This document shows positions 17,947 to 25,850 of a stretch of 33,564 nt of DNA, in pieces; positions within the stretch are counted from its first letter, which is position 1, and every line of letters begins with the position of its first letter. The notes under the pieces are model-generated. The model searched no databases, was not told where the DNA came from, and was given only the letters and a program-made list of their open reading frames with translations. Made by a program: the position numbers and the translations under genes. Origin of the DNA: an uncultured Candidatus Melainabacteria bacterium (GTDB taxonomy: Bacteria > Cyanobacteriota > Vampirovibrionia > Gastranaerophilales > Gastranaerophilaceae); contig CAKURN010000001.1 in NCBI GenBank assembly GCA_934675695.1, positions 1-33,564 of the forward strand, given 5' to 3'.

Positions 17947-19708
17947 ATGAAGCAAATCAATAAAAGTAAGTTTGTTTTACTATTAACTTTATTGATAGTA
18001 ATGGTTGTATCATTTTTTTACATGAAAATAGAAATGTCATATGCAGTATTTCTAATTTTATCGTGTATTTTGTTATTTATGATGAGTAAATTATATAATA
18101 TAAGAAAATATTATTTAACATTGGCAGTAATTACGGCAGTAATTATGTCAGTAATTGCCGTGGCGTTGTTAACCACACATCCAATACCTTTTCAAGCGAA
18201 AGAGTATATAAAGTATACATCATTCAGTTTAGCATTGGCACAGTTGTTGTTGTTAGCCAGGAGTCTATTCGGGGGGATGTTCATACTGTATATATAGTAT
18301 AATATTCATATTTGTCTTATTGCCAATTGTGCTTATATGGGGATATTATTTTTCTTCTGGTGCTTGGCTTAATGTTGAATCATGTATGGCTATTTTGCAA
18401 ACAAATCCAGCAGAAGCAGGTAATTATGTGCAAGATTATTTTTCCTTGTCGGGCATGATAGGGATTGCGATACTATTTGCTTTTGAGTTTAGTTCAATTT
18501 ATTATCTGAAAAAAATTAAAATGAAACCGTGCTCTAAAAAACTGCGTATACTCTTGGCTATTATAGTTATTTTAAATATAGCAATGTTATACAGGACCAG
18601 GGAAAATATGGTTTTAAATATTTTTTATGATACCAAAGCTTACGCTAACTCGTATAATTCATTTGTTCAAGCCAGGACTGAACGGGAACAAAACATAGCA
18701 CAATTAATTGGCAATGTAAAACAAGGTGATGATGGAGTATATGTATTAGTGATAGGAGAATCAGAAACTAGGGATCATATGTCGTGTTATGGTTATAATC
18801 GTAATACAACTCCGTGGATGTCTAGTATGCTAGAAGATAAAAACTTTATCCAATTCAATAGAGCTTGGTCTTGTGCGAACGATACGGTTAGTGCGCTTAC
18901 TTATGCATTGACCAACAAAAATCAATATAATAATATATCACTAAATGAGGCGGTATCGATAATAGATGTTGCTAATGCTGCTGGTTATGATACAGTATGG
19001 TTAAGTAATCAAGTACAATATGGATTGGCCGATACGCCAATAACAGCTATTGCAGCAGAAGCTAAGCAGCAGATATTTATTCATGATAGAGTTGGCAGTA
19101 TGAAAGACGGTCGTTATTTAGATTTGCCAGATTATTTTGATGAGAAATTAATTCCTCAATTGCAAGATTTAAAACCGACGTCAAAAATGTTGATAGTGAT
19201 TCATTTGATGGGGAGTCATTATTCATATAAAGTGCGTTATCCAGCAGAGTATAATATTTATGATGACACAACTGCTGAAAGTCATGATATTAATTGTTAT
19301 GATAACACAATCATTTATACAGATTATGTTTTAAAAGAATTATTTGCTACGTTAACAGAATGGCCAAATTTTAAAGCAATGCTATATTTTTCTGATCATG
19401 GAGAAGGCATTGATGCTCATGTTGGTCATGATAGCAATAAATATACACCGCAAATGACAAGGATACCGATGTGGATATATTTATCAAATCAGTATAAGAA
19501 TCAGCATGAAGAAAAAAGTATTAAAATGATAAATTCAAGTGATAAAACATTTACTAATGATTTGATATTTAATACGATGCTGGATATGATGAATATAGAT
19601 ATTGGCAGATTAGCTGAGCCTGATAATATGATTTTTAATGCTAAATATAATGATGATTTTTCAAGGTTTAAAACATCTTATGGACGTAGACCTTTATCAG
19701 ATGAATGA
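17947..19708 (+). pseudogene. EptA-type phosphoethanolamine transferase, interrupted by a +1 frameshift
   Basis: Two adjacent frames form one protein. The first (17947-18297, 116 aa) is an N-terminal block of four hydrophobic helices starting MKQINKSKF after a GGGGG ribosome site. The second (open from before 18320 to 19708) finishes the fifth helix (IIFIFVLLPIVLIWGYYF) and holds the sulfatase-fold catalytic domain: VIGESETRDHMSCYGYNRNT, the nucleophile Thr in WSCANDTVSALT, HLMGSHY, and FSDHGEGIDAHVGHD. Such enzymes add phosphoethanolamine to lipid A or core in the periplasm. The frames differ by one extra base, most likely in TATATATAG near 18289-18297, because hydrophobicity is kept in frame 1 to that point; the G6 run at 18271-18276 is the alternative. 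Without a correction, the catalytic domain loses its membrane anchor. Confidence 0.75.
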
Positions 19709-19744
19709 TATTGTATTATATAAAAAATTGATTGAGAATAGATT

Positions 19745-19880
19745 ATGGCTATAGATTTAAAGGAAGAAATTCGTAATGAAATAGCAGCTATTGCCCCTAA
19801 TTATAACGTGCAAAAATAGTATTGTTTGGCTCACGAGCTCGGGGGGATAATCAACTGTTCAGTGATATACGAAAAGTTAG
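19745..19880 (+). pseudogene. Decayed MNT-type nucleotidyltransferase gene
   Basis: ATG 19745 opens a frame (MAIDLKEEIRNEIAAIAP...) that stops at 19817-19819. One missing A in the A5 run at 19814-19818 would continue it into KIVLFGSRARGDNQLFSDI, the MNT active-site segment, after which the expected DxD is lost and further stops follow. Weak traces of frame continue to about 19990. This is the second MNT-type gene of the window; the first, at 9692, keeps its motifs. The 395 bases between 19709 and 20103 hold this relic and the 5' end of the next gene. Confidence 0.6.
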
Positions 19881-19993
19881 ATAACTCATGTAATGAAAAA
19901 ATATAATTGAGATAACTTTGTTTAATAAAGATATTCCAACAGCATAATTTATGGCTTATGAAGTAACTGACCACATGAGAGGTAAGAGGCTTA

Positions 19994-20634
19994 ATGAAGG
20001 GAAGCTATGAAGTAATAGTGCAAAGTCGCAGACTGCAATATAAGTTTGTAATTAGGCGCAATATACGATTATCAAAGGAAATAGTGCTACAGGCAAAACT
20101 ACATTGCTGGAAATGATACAGGAATATAATGATAATGGCTGGGAAAGTGGTGTTACTATAAAGTCTGCTAAAGAATGTGTAGTCTTATCGGGCAGATTTT
20201 GGCAATCTGATTTGAAAAACATTTCTAATTCAAATATATTTTCATGGCTTTTGCAGCACAGCGATGAAAATATACTAATAATTGCCGATGGTGCAGCTTT
20301 TGGACCGGAAATGTCGCGTATAACTAATTTTATAAAGCATCATCCGAATATTTCGTTATATTTGCCGGAATCATTTGAATGGCTGCTGTTAAGCTCTAAG
20401 TTATTGGATGATGGACATATAATTAAGCTTTTAGCAAACCCTGCTAATTATGTAGAAAGTAGCAAATTTTTTAGTTGGGAGCAATTTTTTACTAATGAAC
20501 TAATTAATTTGACAAAAGGGACAATTTGGCAATATTCTAAAGGAAAACTCAATAAAGTATATTTAAATAAGACTAATATCGAGAAAATCATGGTGAATGT
20601 GCCAATTGCTGCTTTAACTGAGGTGGAGTTATAG
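19994..20634 (+). pseudogene. P-loop ATPase-like protein, one-base frameshift near the Walker A motif
   Basis: The N-terminal frame starts at ATG 19994 (MKGSYEVIVQSRRLQYKF, then VIRRNI), and the main frame continues with TIIKGNSATGKTTLLEM, a Walker A P-loop. They are joined if one T is restored near 20064 (ATACG read as ATTACG). With the correction the protein is ~213 aa: a short beta-rich N-terminus, the P-loop at about residues 25-35, and a possible Walker B-like strand ENILIIADG. A compact ATP-binding protein of this type, paired with the DUF4869-like gene, recurs in Firmicute genomes as I remember it; its function is unknown. The stop overlaps the GTG of the next gene by one base (TAGTG), so the pair is translationally coupled. 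Confidence 0.6.
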
Positions 20635-21074
20635 TGTTACATGTATATTTTGGTGATATGCCAAATGCAATATATAATACAGCCGTTTATTTTAAAAACG
20701 TTTATGATGATGATTGGATTGTTGATGAATTCAATAAGAAAATGATATTAGATGTTGATAAATCAACGGTATTAGGCAATGGCGTAATTGATAGTCCGGT
20801 ATTAGGCAAGATTTCGCCGGAACGGTTGTCGGGTGGTGTAAAAACGCTGATGCTGATTCGGCATATGCCAGAGCAAGTATTTAACGCATCGGCTTGTGGT
20901 GATAATTGTGCTAAATGGTTATTAAAAATAGCTGAGCAAGAGGATAGAACCATCAATTTGCGTCATTTGATGGATTTTGGTGATGGAAAGTTTACGATGC
21001 ATATTCTAAACACTGGTGATATAGTCCATTCAATGGGGGAATTGGTGCCGATAGCAGGCTTAATAGTTGGCTGA
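20634..21074 (+). CDS. DUF4869-like protein of unknown function
   Basis: A 146-aa soluble protein that starts with GTG overlapping the stop of the P-loop gene. The N-terminus MLHVYFGDMPNAIYNTAVYF and the blocks PVLGKISPERLSGGVKTL, NASACGDNCAKWLL and MDFGDGKFTMHI match my memory of the DUF4869 family; I cannot confirm this by search. Two conserved-looking cysteines in ACGDNC could bind metal or form a disulfide. No membrane segment or signal peptide. It presumably acts together with the ATPase-like partner. Intact reading frame, unlike its partner. Confidence 0.6.
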   Translation: MLHVYFGDMPNAIYNTAVYFKNVYDDDWIVDEFNKKMILDVDKSTVLGNGVIDSPVLGKISPERLSGGVKTLMLIRHMPEQVFNASACGDNCAKWLLKIAEQEDRTINLRHLMDFGDGKFTMHILNTGDIVHSMGELVPIAGLIVG

Positions 21075-21159
21075 AATACAGGGCGTTGGTTAATAGGACA
21101 AATAATTTTGCTTAATGAAAAGGCGCCAAATGTAGAGTTGCAGTTAAGGTGGAATAATT

Positions 21160-23190
21160 TTGTTTGAGTTATTTTGGCAGGGGGTGCAGCAGGATTTTAA
21201 ATTGATGCTGGTCGCCCCGTTAGTTTGTGCTGTATTTCGGTTAGTTTTTATATGGATTTATGGTCCGAAAAAGACGCCAAAGGGCGAGTGGCGCAAGTGG
21301 TTTGAATGTTTTCGCTATGGCTTTTGGTGGGGGCTAGATTTTAATGCCTATGTTTTTTTATATGCAATGGTTTTGGTAAGCCTGCCAGGAGCATTTATTC
21401 CCGTTTATTATGAGCTGGGAGATACAGTGCGTCTAGTGGGGGGGGTCATATATCTAGCGGTGCTGTACACGGCGTTTATGGGGAAATTGATTTTTTATTA
21501 TCATTTTCATGATACTTTTAATGCAACGCTTAAGCTAGGACGCAAGGCGGATAAAAAGAATTTTATGGATATTTTCTTTAGGCAGAATCATGGCATTTGG
21601 ATTTTGCTTGGCTATATTCCGTATCTATTTATCAGTGACAAGGTTATAACGGCGTTGCTATCGCTGCCGTCGTTAGCCTATATCAAGTTAGATTCAGTAA
21701 TTTTGCAATATGGATTTAATACGCTGGTATTTATTGGCGCAGTAGTGTTTTTCTATTGGCTGCGTTATGGCGGGACGCTTAATCATCGCCATAAACCGGA
21801 GTGGGATGATGTTCCGCCGTTAGTTAAAAATGATTTATTTATGGGCAAGGCAACTATGGATGATCTCATTGCTTTGGAGCTGGCGTTAAAGCAGCCGGTT
21901 AGTGAGGCATTAAAGCATGATGATGAGGAAGCAGCTGCTATTATGCAGCCGTTGCTAGGGAAAAAAATCATCCATGAAAATCCTTTAGAATGTCTTAAGC
22001 ATCAGGCAAAGGGGGCTTTAATAACTAAACCTAAGCATATATTTTTCTTGCTAGGAGAGTCTCATGCGCAGGTTGGTTTTGATGCGCTTTATAAAAATAT
22101 GCATTTGATGAGTGCTAGCGAAGAATTTCGCCGTCAAAGCGGTACTGTTGCCATAAATAGTTTTTTGCCTGGCGGGATGCGCTCAAGACCATCACTGGTG
22201 AGTATTACCTCTGGCATTTATGATGCTGATATGGAATTAAATGAGAATAAAAATTTTTGGTATGGCAATATACCAACATCATTACTACTGCAACTCAAAA
22301 AATTAGGCTACCGTACCGAATTTTGGTATGGCGGGGCATTAAATCATGGCTGTATGGAGCATTTTGCGCCAGCGATAGGTTTTGATGTCTGCCATCCTGG
22401 TCCGGAGTTTTGTGGTAATGATGCGCCGCAGACATGGCTAGGTGTTTATGACCATGTGTTTTTAGCCAAAGCAGCGGAGCTGATAAAGTCGCAGGCAGCA
22501 GCAGAACCAGTTTTTCATTTGCTCTATACGACGTCTAATCATGGTCCGTATGCGATGCCATTTGCTGACTTTGGTTTTGATATTGATAAAATCATGCCGG
22601 AGATGCCACTAGAACTTAGGCGCGACAAGAAAGTATGGCGTCAGCTAGGGGCAGCTTGGTATGCTGATCAAAGTTTGATGAAATTTGTTAAGGCGATGCA
22701 AGCTGAGTATCCAGACAGTTTGTTTATCGTAACTGGTGATCATTCAGCAGGGCTGATACCGTATCAATATGGTTTAGCTGGCAGAAAAGAACCGTCATTG
22801 CGTGAGGAAGTGCTAACATCATTTGCAATGCATCATCCGGAGCTTACTGCTGCGATGTTAGCTAATAATACTATTGGCGGGCACATGAATATAATGCCAA
22901 CTATCATTGAGCTCATTGCACCAAAAGGGTTTGAATATATGTCATTAGTACCAGCTCTTACGGAACCAATTGATCATGTAGTGACGCCTTATTGCTGGCT
23001 TAGCAAGGACGAGCTAGGCTATTATCATAATCATATTGCGCAAAGCTTGGCGGTAACTAGTGAGATGCTTCCCATAAGGCAAGAGGCGGACAGGTTTAAA
23101 GCTGAACGCGATGCCTATGTGGAACTAACGGGCTGGATAATAAGGCATCCGGAATTATTAGATGATGCTGGCATTGGAAAATTAATTTAA
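21160..23190 (+). CDS. LtaS-type membrane phosphotransferase, copy 2
   Basis: A 676-aa paralogue of the enzyme at 3910, with the same layout: hydrophobic helices to about residue 210, then an extracytoplasmic sulfatase-fold domain. Glu300 in GESHAQ, TGDHS with Asp527-His528, and FWYGGALNHGCMEHF parallel the first copy. The position of the nucleophile Thr355 of copy 1 is Ser342 here (GGMRSRPS), so the nucleophile may be serine or the catalysis may differ. It starts at TTG 21160, preceded by AAGGTGG. Both copies share the C-terminal block MPTI(I/M)ELIAPKGF. The gene stands alone between the DUF4869-like gene and hsp20. Substrate unknown; a second LPS or glycan decoration is plausible. Confidence 0.78.
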   Translation: MFELFWQGVQQDFKLMLVAPLVCAVFRLVFIWIYGPKKTPKGEWRKWFECFRYGFWWGLDFNAYVFLYAMVLVSLPGAFIPVYYELGDTVRLVGGVIYLAVLYTAFMGKLIFYYHFHDTFNATLKLGRKADKKNFMDIFFRQNHGIWILLGYIPYLFISDKVITALLSLPSLAYIKLDSVILQYGFNTLVFIGAVVFFYWLRYGGTLNHRHKPEWDDVPPLVKNDLFMGKATMDDLIALELALKQPVSEALKHDDEEAAAIMQPLLGKKIIHENPLECLKHQAKGALITKPKHIFFLLGESHAQVGFDALYKNMHLMSASEEFRRQSGTVAINSFLPGGMRSRPSLVSITSGIYDADMELNENKNFWYGNIPTSLLLQLKKLGYRTEFWYGGALNHGCMEHFAPAIGFDVCHPGPEFCGNDAPQTWLGVYDHVFLAKAAELIKSQAAAEPVFHLLYTTSNHGPYAMPFADFGFDIDKIMPEMPLELRRDKKVWRQLGAAWYADQSLMKFVKAMQAEYPDSLFIVTGDHSAGLIPYQYGLAGRKEPSLREEVLTSFAMHHPELTAAMLANNTIGGHMNIMPTIIELIAPKGFEYMSLVPALTEPIDHVVTPYCWLSKDELGYYHNHIAQSLAVTSEMLPIRQEADRFKAERDAYVELTGWIIRHPELLDDAGIGKLI

Positions 23191-23219
23191 AAAAATTGAC
23201 ATTTTGTTTATTTGACTTA

Positions 23220-23247
23220 TTGACTTTTATGCTGAGCTGAGTATAAT
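23220..23247 (+). promoter_or_regulatory. Sigma-70-type promoter for hsp20
   Basis: TTGACT (23220-23225), a 16-base spacer and a perfect TATAAT (23242-23247), 130 bp upstream of the hsp20 start. No CIRCE-type inverted repeat is visible nearby. Confidence 0.65.
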
Positions 23248-23266
23248 AATAATTGTAAAGAGCAAA

Positions 23267-23299
23267 GGGAGCCGAAGAAAAGAAGGTTCTCGGCGCTCC
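23267..23299 (+). promoter_or_regulatory. Stable hairpin in the hsp20 leader
   Basis: GGAG-CCG-AGAA pairs with TTCT-CGG-CTCC, about 11 bp with two small bulges and a purine loop (AAGAAGG). It lies in the ~120-base untranslated leader, well upstream of the ribosome site AAAGGGG (23360-23366). Confidence 0.45.
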
Positions 23300-23376
23300 A
23301 AGCAAACCAATATGATTACGGATTGTCAGATTTACGATTTAGCAGGTTTGACAAGTATAGAAAGGGGTAACAGATT

Positions 23377-23841
23377 ATGTTTGGTTTGGTTCCATTTGGT
23401 TCAAAAAAAGATTTGACGAAAGCGAATGCTGATGGCGCCCGCAGCATCTGGGACGTCTTTGATGAGCCGTTTTTCCAAAATGACTTTTTCCCGAGTGTTG
23501 ATTGGACTCAGTCAGGCGGTATGAGAGTTGATGTCAAAGATAACGGCACGAGTTATGAGCTTACCGCTGACTTGCCGGGAATGAAAAAAGAAGACATTAA
23601 TCTTTCGTATCAGAATGGTTATTTGACGATAGCCGCTAAGAAAGATGAGACTAACGAGCAGAAAGACGATGCAGGCAATTATATTCGCCGTGAGCGTCGG
23701 GCAGGTTCAGTTAGCCGGTCCTTCTATATTGATAATATCGATGAGTCAAAAGTATCAGCTGAGTTTAAAGATGGCGTGCTGAAGGTTGATTTACCAAAAT
23801 CAGCTGCAGCGGCTGCCTCAACTAAGATTGATATAAAATAA
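23377..23841 (+). CDS. Hsp20/alpha-crystallin small heat-shock protein
   Basis: A holdase chaperone of 154 aa that binds unfolding proteins. The alpha-crystallin domain spans about residues 48-145: MRVDVKDNGTSYELTADLPGMKKEDI, YLTIAAKKDE, RRERRAGSVSRSFYIDNID and the closing FKDGVLKVDLPK, which contains the A-x-(L/V)-x-(D/N)GVL family signature. The N-terminal segment is short and aromatic (WDVFDEPFF, NDFFPS), as in bacterial IbpA/Hsp18-type proteins. It has its own promoter and leader hairpin and is monocistronic, ending at a bidirectional terminator. AAAGGGGT precedes the ATG. Confidence 0.93.
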   Translation: MFGLVPFGSKKDLTKANADGARSIWDVFDEPFFQNDFFPSVDWTQSGGMRVDVKDNGTSYELTADLPGMKKEDINLSYQNGYLTIAAKKDETNEQKDDAGNYIRRERRAGSVSRSFYIDNIDESKVSAEFKDGVLKVDLPKSAAAAASTKIDIK

Positions 23842-23885
23842 ACAGACTTCCCTTAAAATAATCTCTATAAATTCCTTAACGTGAG

Positions 23886-23932
23886 AAAATGACGCCTGTC
23901 ATTAGCTTTAGGCTAGTGGCAGGCGTCATTTT
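23886..23932. terminator. Bidirectional terminator between hsp20 and the cobT-like gene
   Basis: AAAATGACGCCTG and CAGGCGTCATTTT form a perfect 13-bp stem, extended inwards by CATTAGC/GCTAGTG with one G-T pair. A/T tracts on both sides let it serve both strands. The minus-strand cobT-like stop codon (23931-23933) is inside the structure. Confidence 0.85.
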
Positions 23933-25850
23933 ATTTGGCAAATTGTCTTAGGGCACCAGGACCATCGGTAGCGGTAGCAACCTTGGTTTCCGCAAATGTT
24001 CGCATATCGTTTAAAATATGCAGGGAAGCGTCGATTAATTCAAAGCCAAGAGAAGCGATAAGACCGCCAGGCATGGTTATATTAGTTTGCAGTAATTTTG
24101 GCTGGACATGCAGAATATATGGTCTTACAGCTGGACATAAGAGCTCAGTATAGCGGGCAATTATATCAGTGGCTTCGTCGTCAAGTACGATAAAGCTGCT
24201 GTTGTGAGCAGCGGCTATTATGGCACCAATAAGGGCGCCAATTAGCGGCTGATAGGCACTAGGAGCATAGCGTAAAAATTCATCCGCAGGATATTTTAAA
24301 CTGTTATCTGAATTTAGCAAGGCTTTGCTAAGTTCACTAGCAGTAGTGCCAAATGGTGTATTTTCATCGGGTTCAGTAATTGCTAATCCTAGCAGTGGCG
24401 AGGTTAACGATAGATATTCGCCTTGGTTACGACCAAAATCAAAGGCGGTGGTTAAGGAGAGACTGCTGCGGACATGAGCCAAGGTTACATTTTGACTGTC
24501 TTTTCCCTGCCAAGCGGCAATTAGCTGTTCTTGCAGATTATTGCTGTTTTGTCCAGTGAAGCATAACAATGTACGCTGTATATCATTAGGGGGGAGTTCG
24601 TCACCGATAATGCCGGCAGTTTCGACCGCAATTTGCTCTAAAAATCCCAGACTGTATATGGGTTTAGCTAAATTGTCAAGCCGTTGCTGGCAAAGCGCCA
24701 TTGATTCTTTGTCGAGATCCTGCATCGTTTTTAAATAAAAGTCAAAGGTTTTATCAGAGATTTTGGTAGTTGTAGTGGTCATATATTTATGCTGAAAAGG
24801 AGTTTCAGCTTTGACTTGTGGTAAAGCATCGAGCACGGACCACATAGCCAAGGTTTTTTCTAGCATTTTCGCTAAAATTGATGAACCACAAGCTTCACCT
24901 AAGCGAAAATCCAATGTCATAACTGGTTTTAATCCCAGCTTTTGTAAGGTGAATTGATGTGATTTTTCGCTGGCAAGATGAGAGGCTAATGTATAATCAG
25001 TGACAATAGGGCTAAAAGTTTGGGCAATTAGAGCCGCAGCTCCGGTGTTGGCACCATCTAAGAGGATGATTTTTTTATGCGCAGCGGCAGCTAAGATAAG
25101 TCCGGTGATAGCACCTAATTCAAATCCTCCCACCTTGGCTAAAATATCAATACCATCAGTGGCATCGGGCTGGTTTACGGTTAAGGCTTTTTTTACTATA
25201 CTGATTTTTTTTTGCAACCGTTTGGACGATATGTTGGTGCCGTAGCCGGTTACTGTTTCCGGGGCGAGCTTACAGCAAACAGCGCATATAGCAGCGCTTG
25301 ACGTGGTGTTTGCAATACCCATTTCACCAGGCAGCAGACAGTTAAAGCCTTGGGCAAAGGCTTTTTCGGCGAGACTGATGCCGGTTTCGATAGCCTGAAT
25401 GGCCTGCTTATGGGTCATAGCAGGACCTTGCGCAATGTTTTGCGTACCTGAAGCTATGCGGGCATTTATGAGATTAGGAATATCGCTGGTATCAGCATTA
25501 ATTCCCATATCGACGACCATTAGCGCTGAATCGCAATAATTAGCGAGCGCATTAGCGGCAGCACCACGGCTGATTAAATAATTTTTTACCATTTGCAGCG
25601 TGGTTTCAGGGGGATAGGCACTAACGCCTTCTGCCGCAACTCCGTGATCGCCACAGCAGATGATGGTGCATTTTTTTAGCTGGGGATGACGCTCGCCGGT
25701 TATGGCAATAGTGCGCAAGAGCAGCCGTTCTAATTCGCCAAGAGTGTTATTATCTCCTTCCATGACTGAACTAAGGTGCTGCTTTATTTCGTGCGTCGTA
25801 TCAGCGGCAACTGGCTGAATGGCTTTTATAGTATTTGCTAAAAGGCTCAT
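23931..25850 (-). CDS. CobT-family lower-ligand phosphoribosyltransferase fused to a second, degenerate CobT-like domain (ArsAB-like fusion)
   Basis: CobT enzymes transfer the phosphoribosyl group of nicotinate mononucleotide to the lower-ligand base of cobamides. Residues 1-350 are a complete CobT: GDHGVAAEGVSAYP near 67, LLPGEMGIANTTSSAA with Glu176, GGFELGAITGLILAAAAH near 241 and FRLGEACGSS with Glu319, matching Salmonella Glu174 and Glu317. Residues ~375-639 repeat the fold in worn form: YSLGFLEQIAVETAGI near 399 mirrors a CobT N-terminus, ALIGAIIAAAH mirrors the central helix, and the last ~30 residues mirror the C-terminus, but neither glutamate motif is kept. In Sporomusa and Veillonella the tandem genes arsA and arsB, both CobT homologues, form a heterodimer that activates phenol and p-cresol; this looks like that pair in one chain. 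The ATG overlaps the tex stop as ATGA. Confidence 0.82.
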   Translation of the reverse strand: MSLLANTIKAIQPVAADTTHEIKQHLSSVMEGDNNTLGELERLLLRTIAITGERHPQLKKCTIICCGDHGVAAEGVSAYPPETTLQMVKNYLISRGAAANALANYCDSALMVVDMGINADTSDIPNLINARIASGTQNIAQGPAMTHKQAIQAIETGISLAEKAFAQGFNCLLPGEMGIANTTSSAAICAVCCKLAPETVTGYGTNISSKRLQKKISIVKKALTVNQPDATDGIDILAKVGGFELGAITGLILAAAAHKKIILLDGANTGAAALIAQTFSPIVTDYTLASHLASEKSHQFTLQKLGLKPVMTLDFRLGEACGSSILAKMLEKTLAMWSVLDALPQVKAETPFQHKYMTTTTTKISDKTFDFYLKTMQDLDKESMALCQQRLDNLAKPIYSLGFLEQIAVETAGIIGDELPPNDIQRTLLCFTGQNSNNLQEQLIAAWQGKDSQNVTLAHVRSSLSLTTAFDFGRNQGEYLSLTSPLLGLAITEPDENTPFGTTASELSKALLNSDNSLKYPADEFLRYAPSAYQPLIGALIGAIIAAAHNSSFIVLDDEATDIIARYTELLCPAVRPYILHVQPKLLQTNITMPGGLIASLGFELIDASLHILNDMRTFAETKVATATDGPGALRQFAK

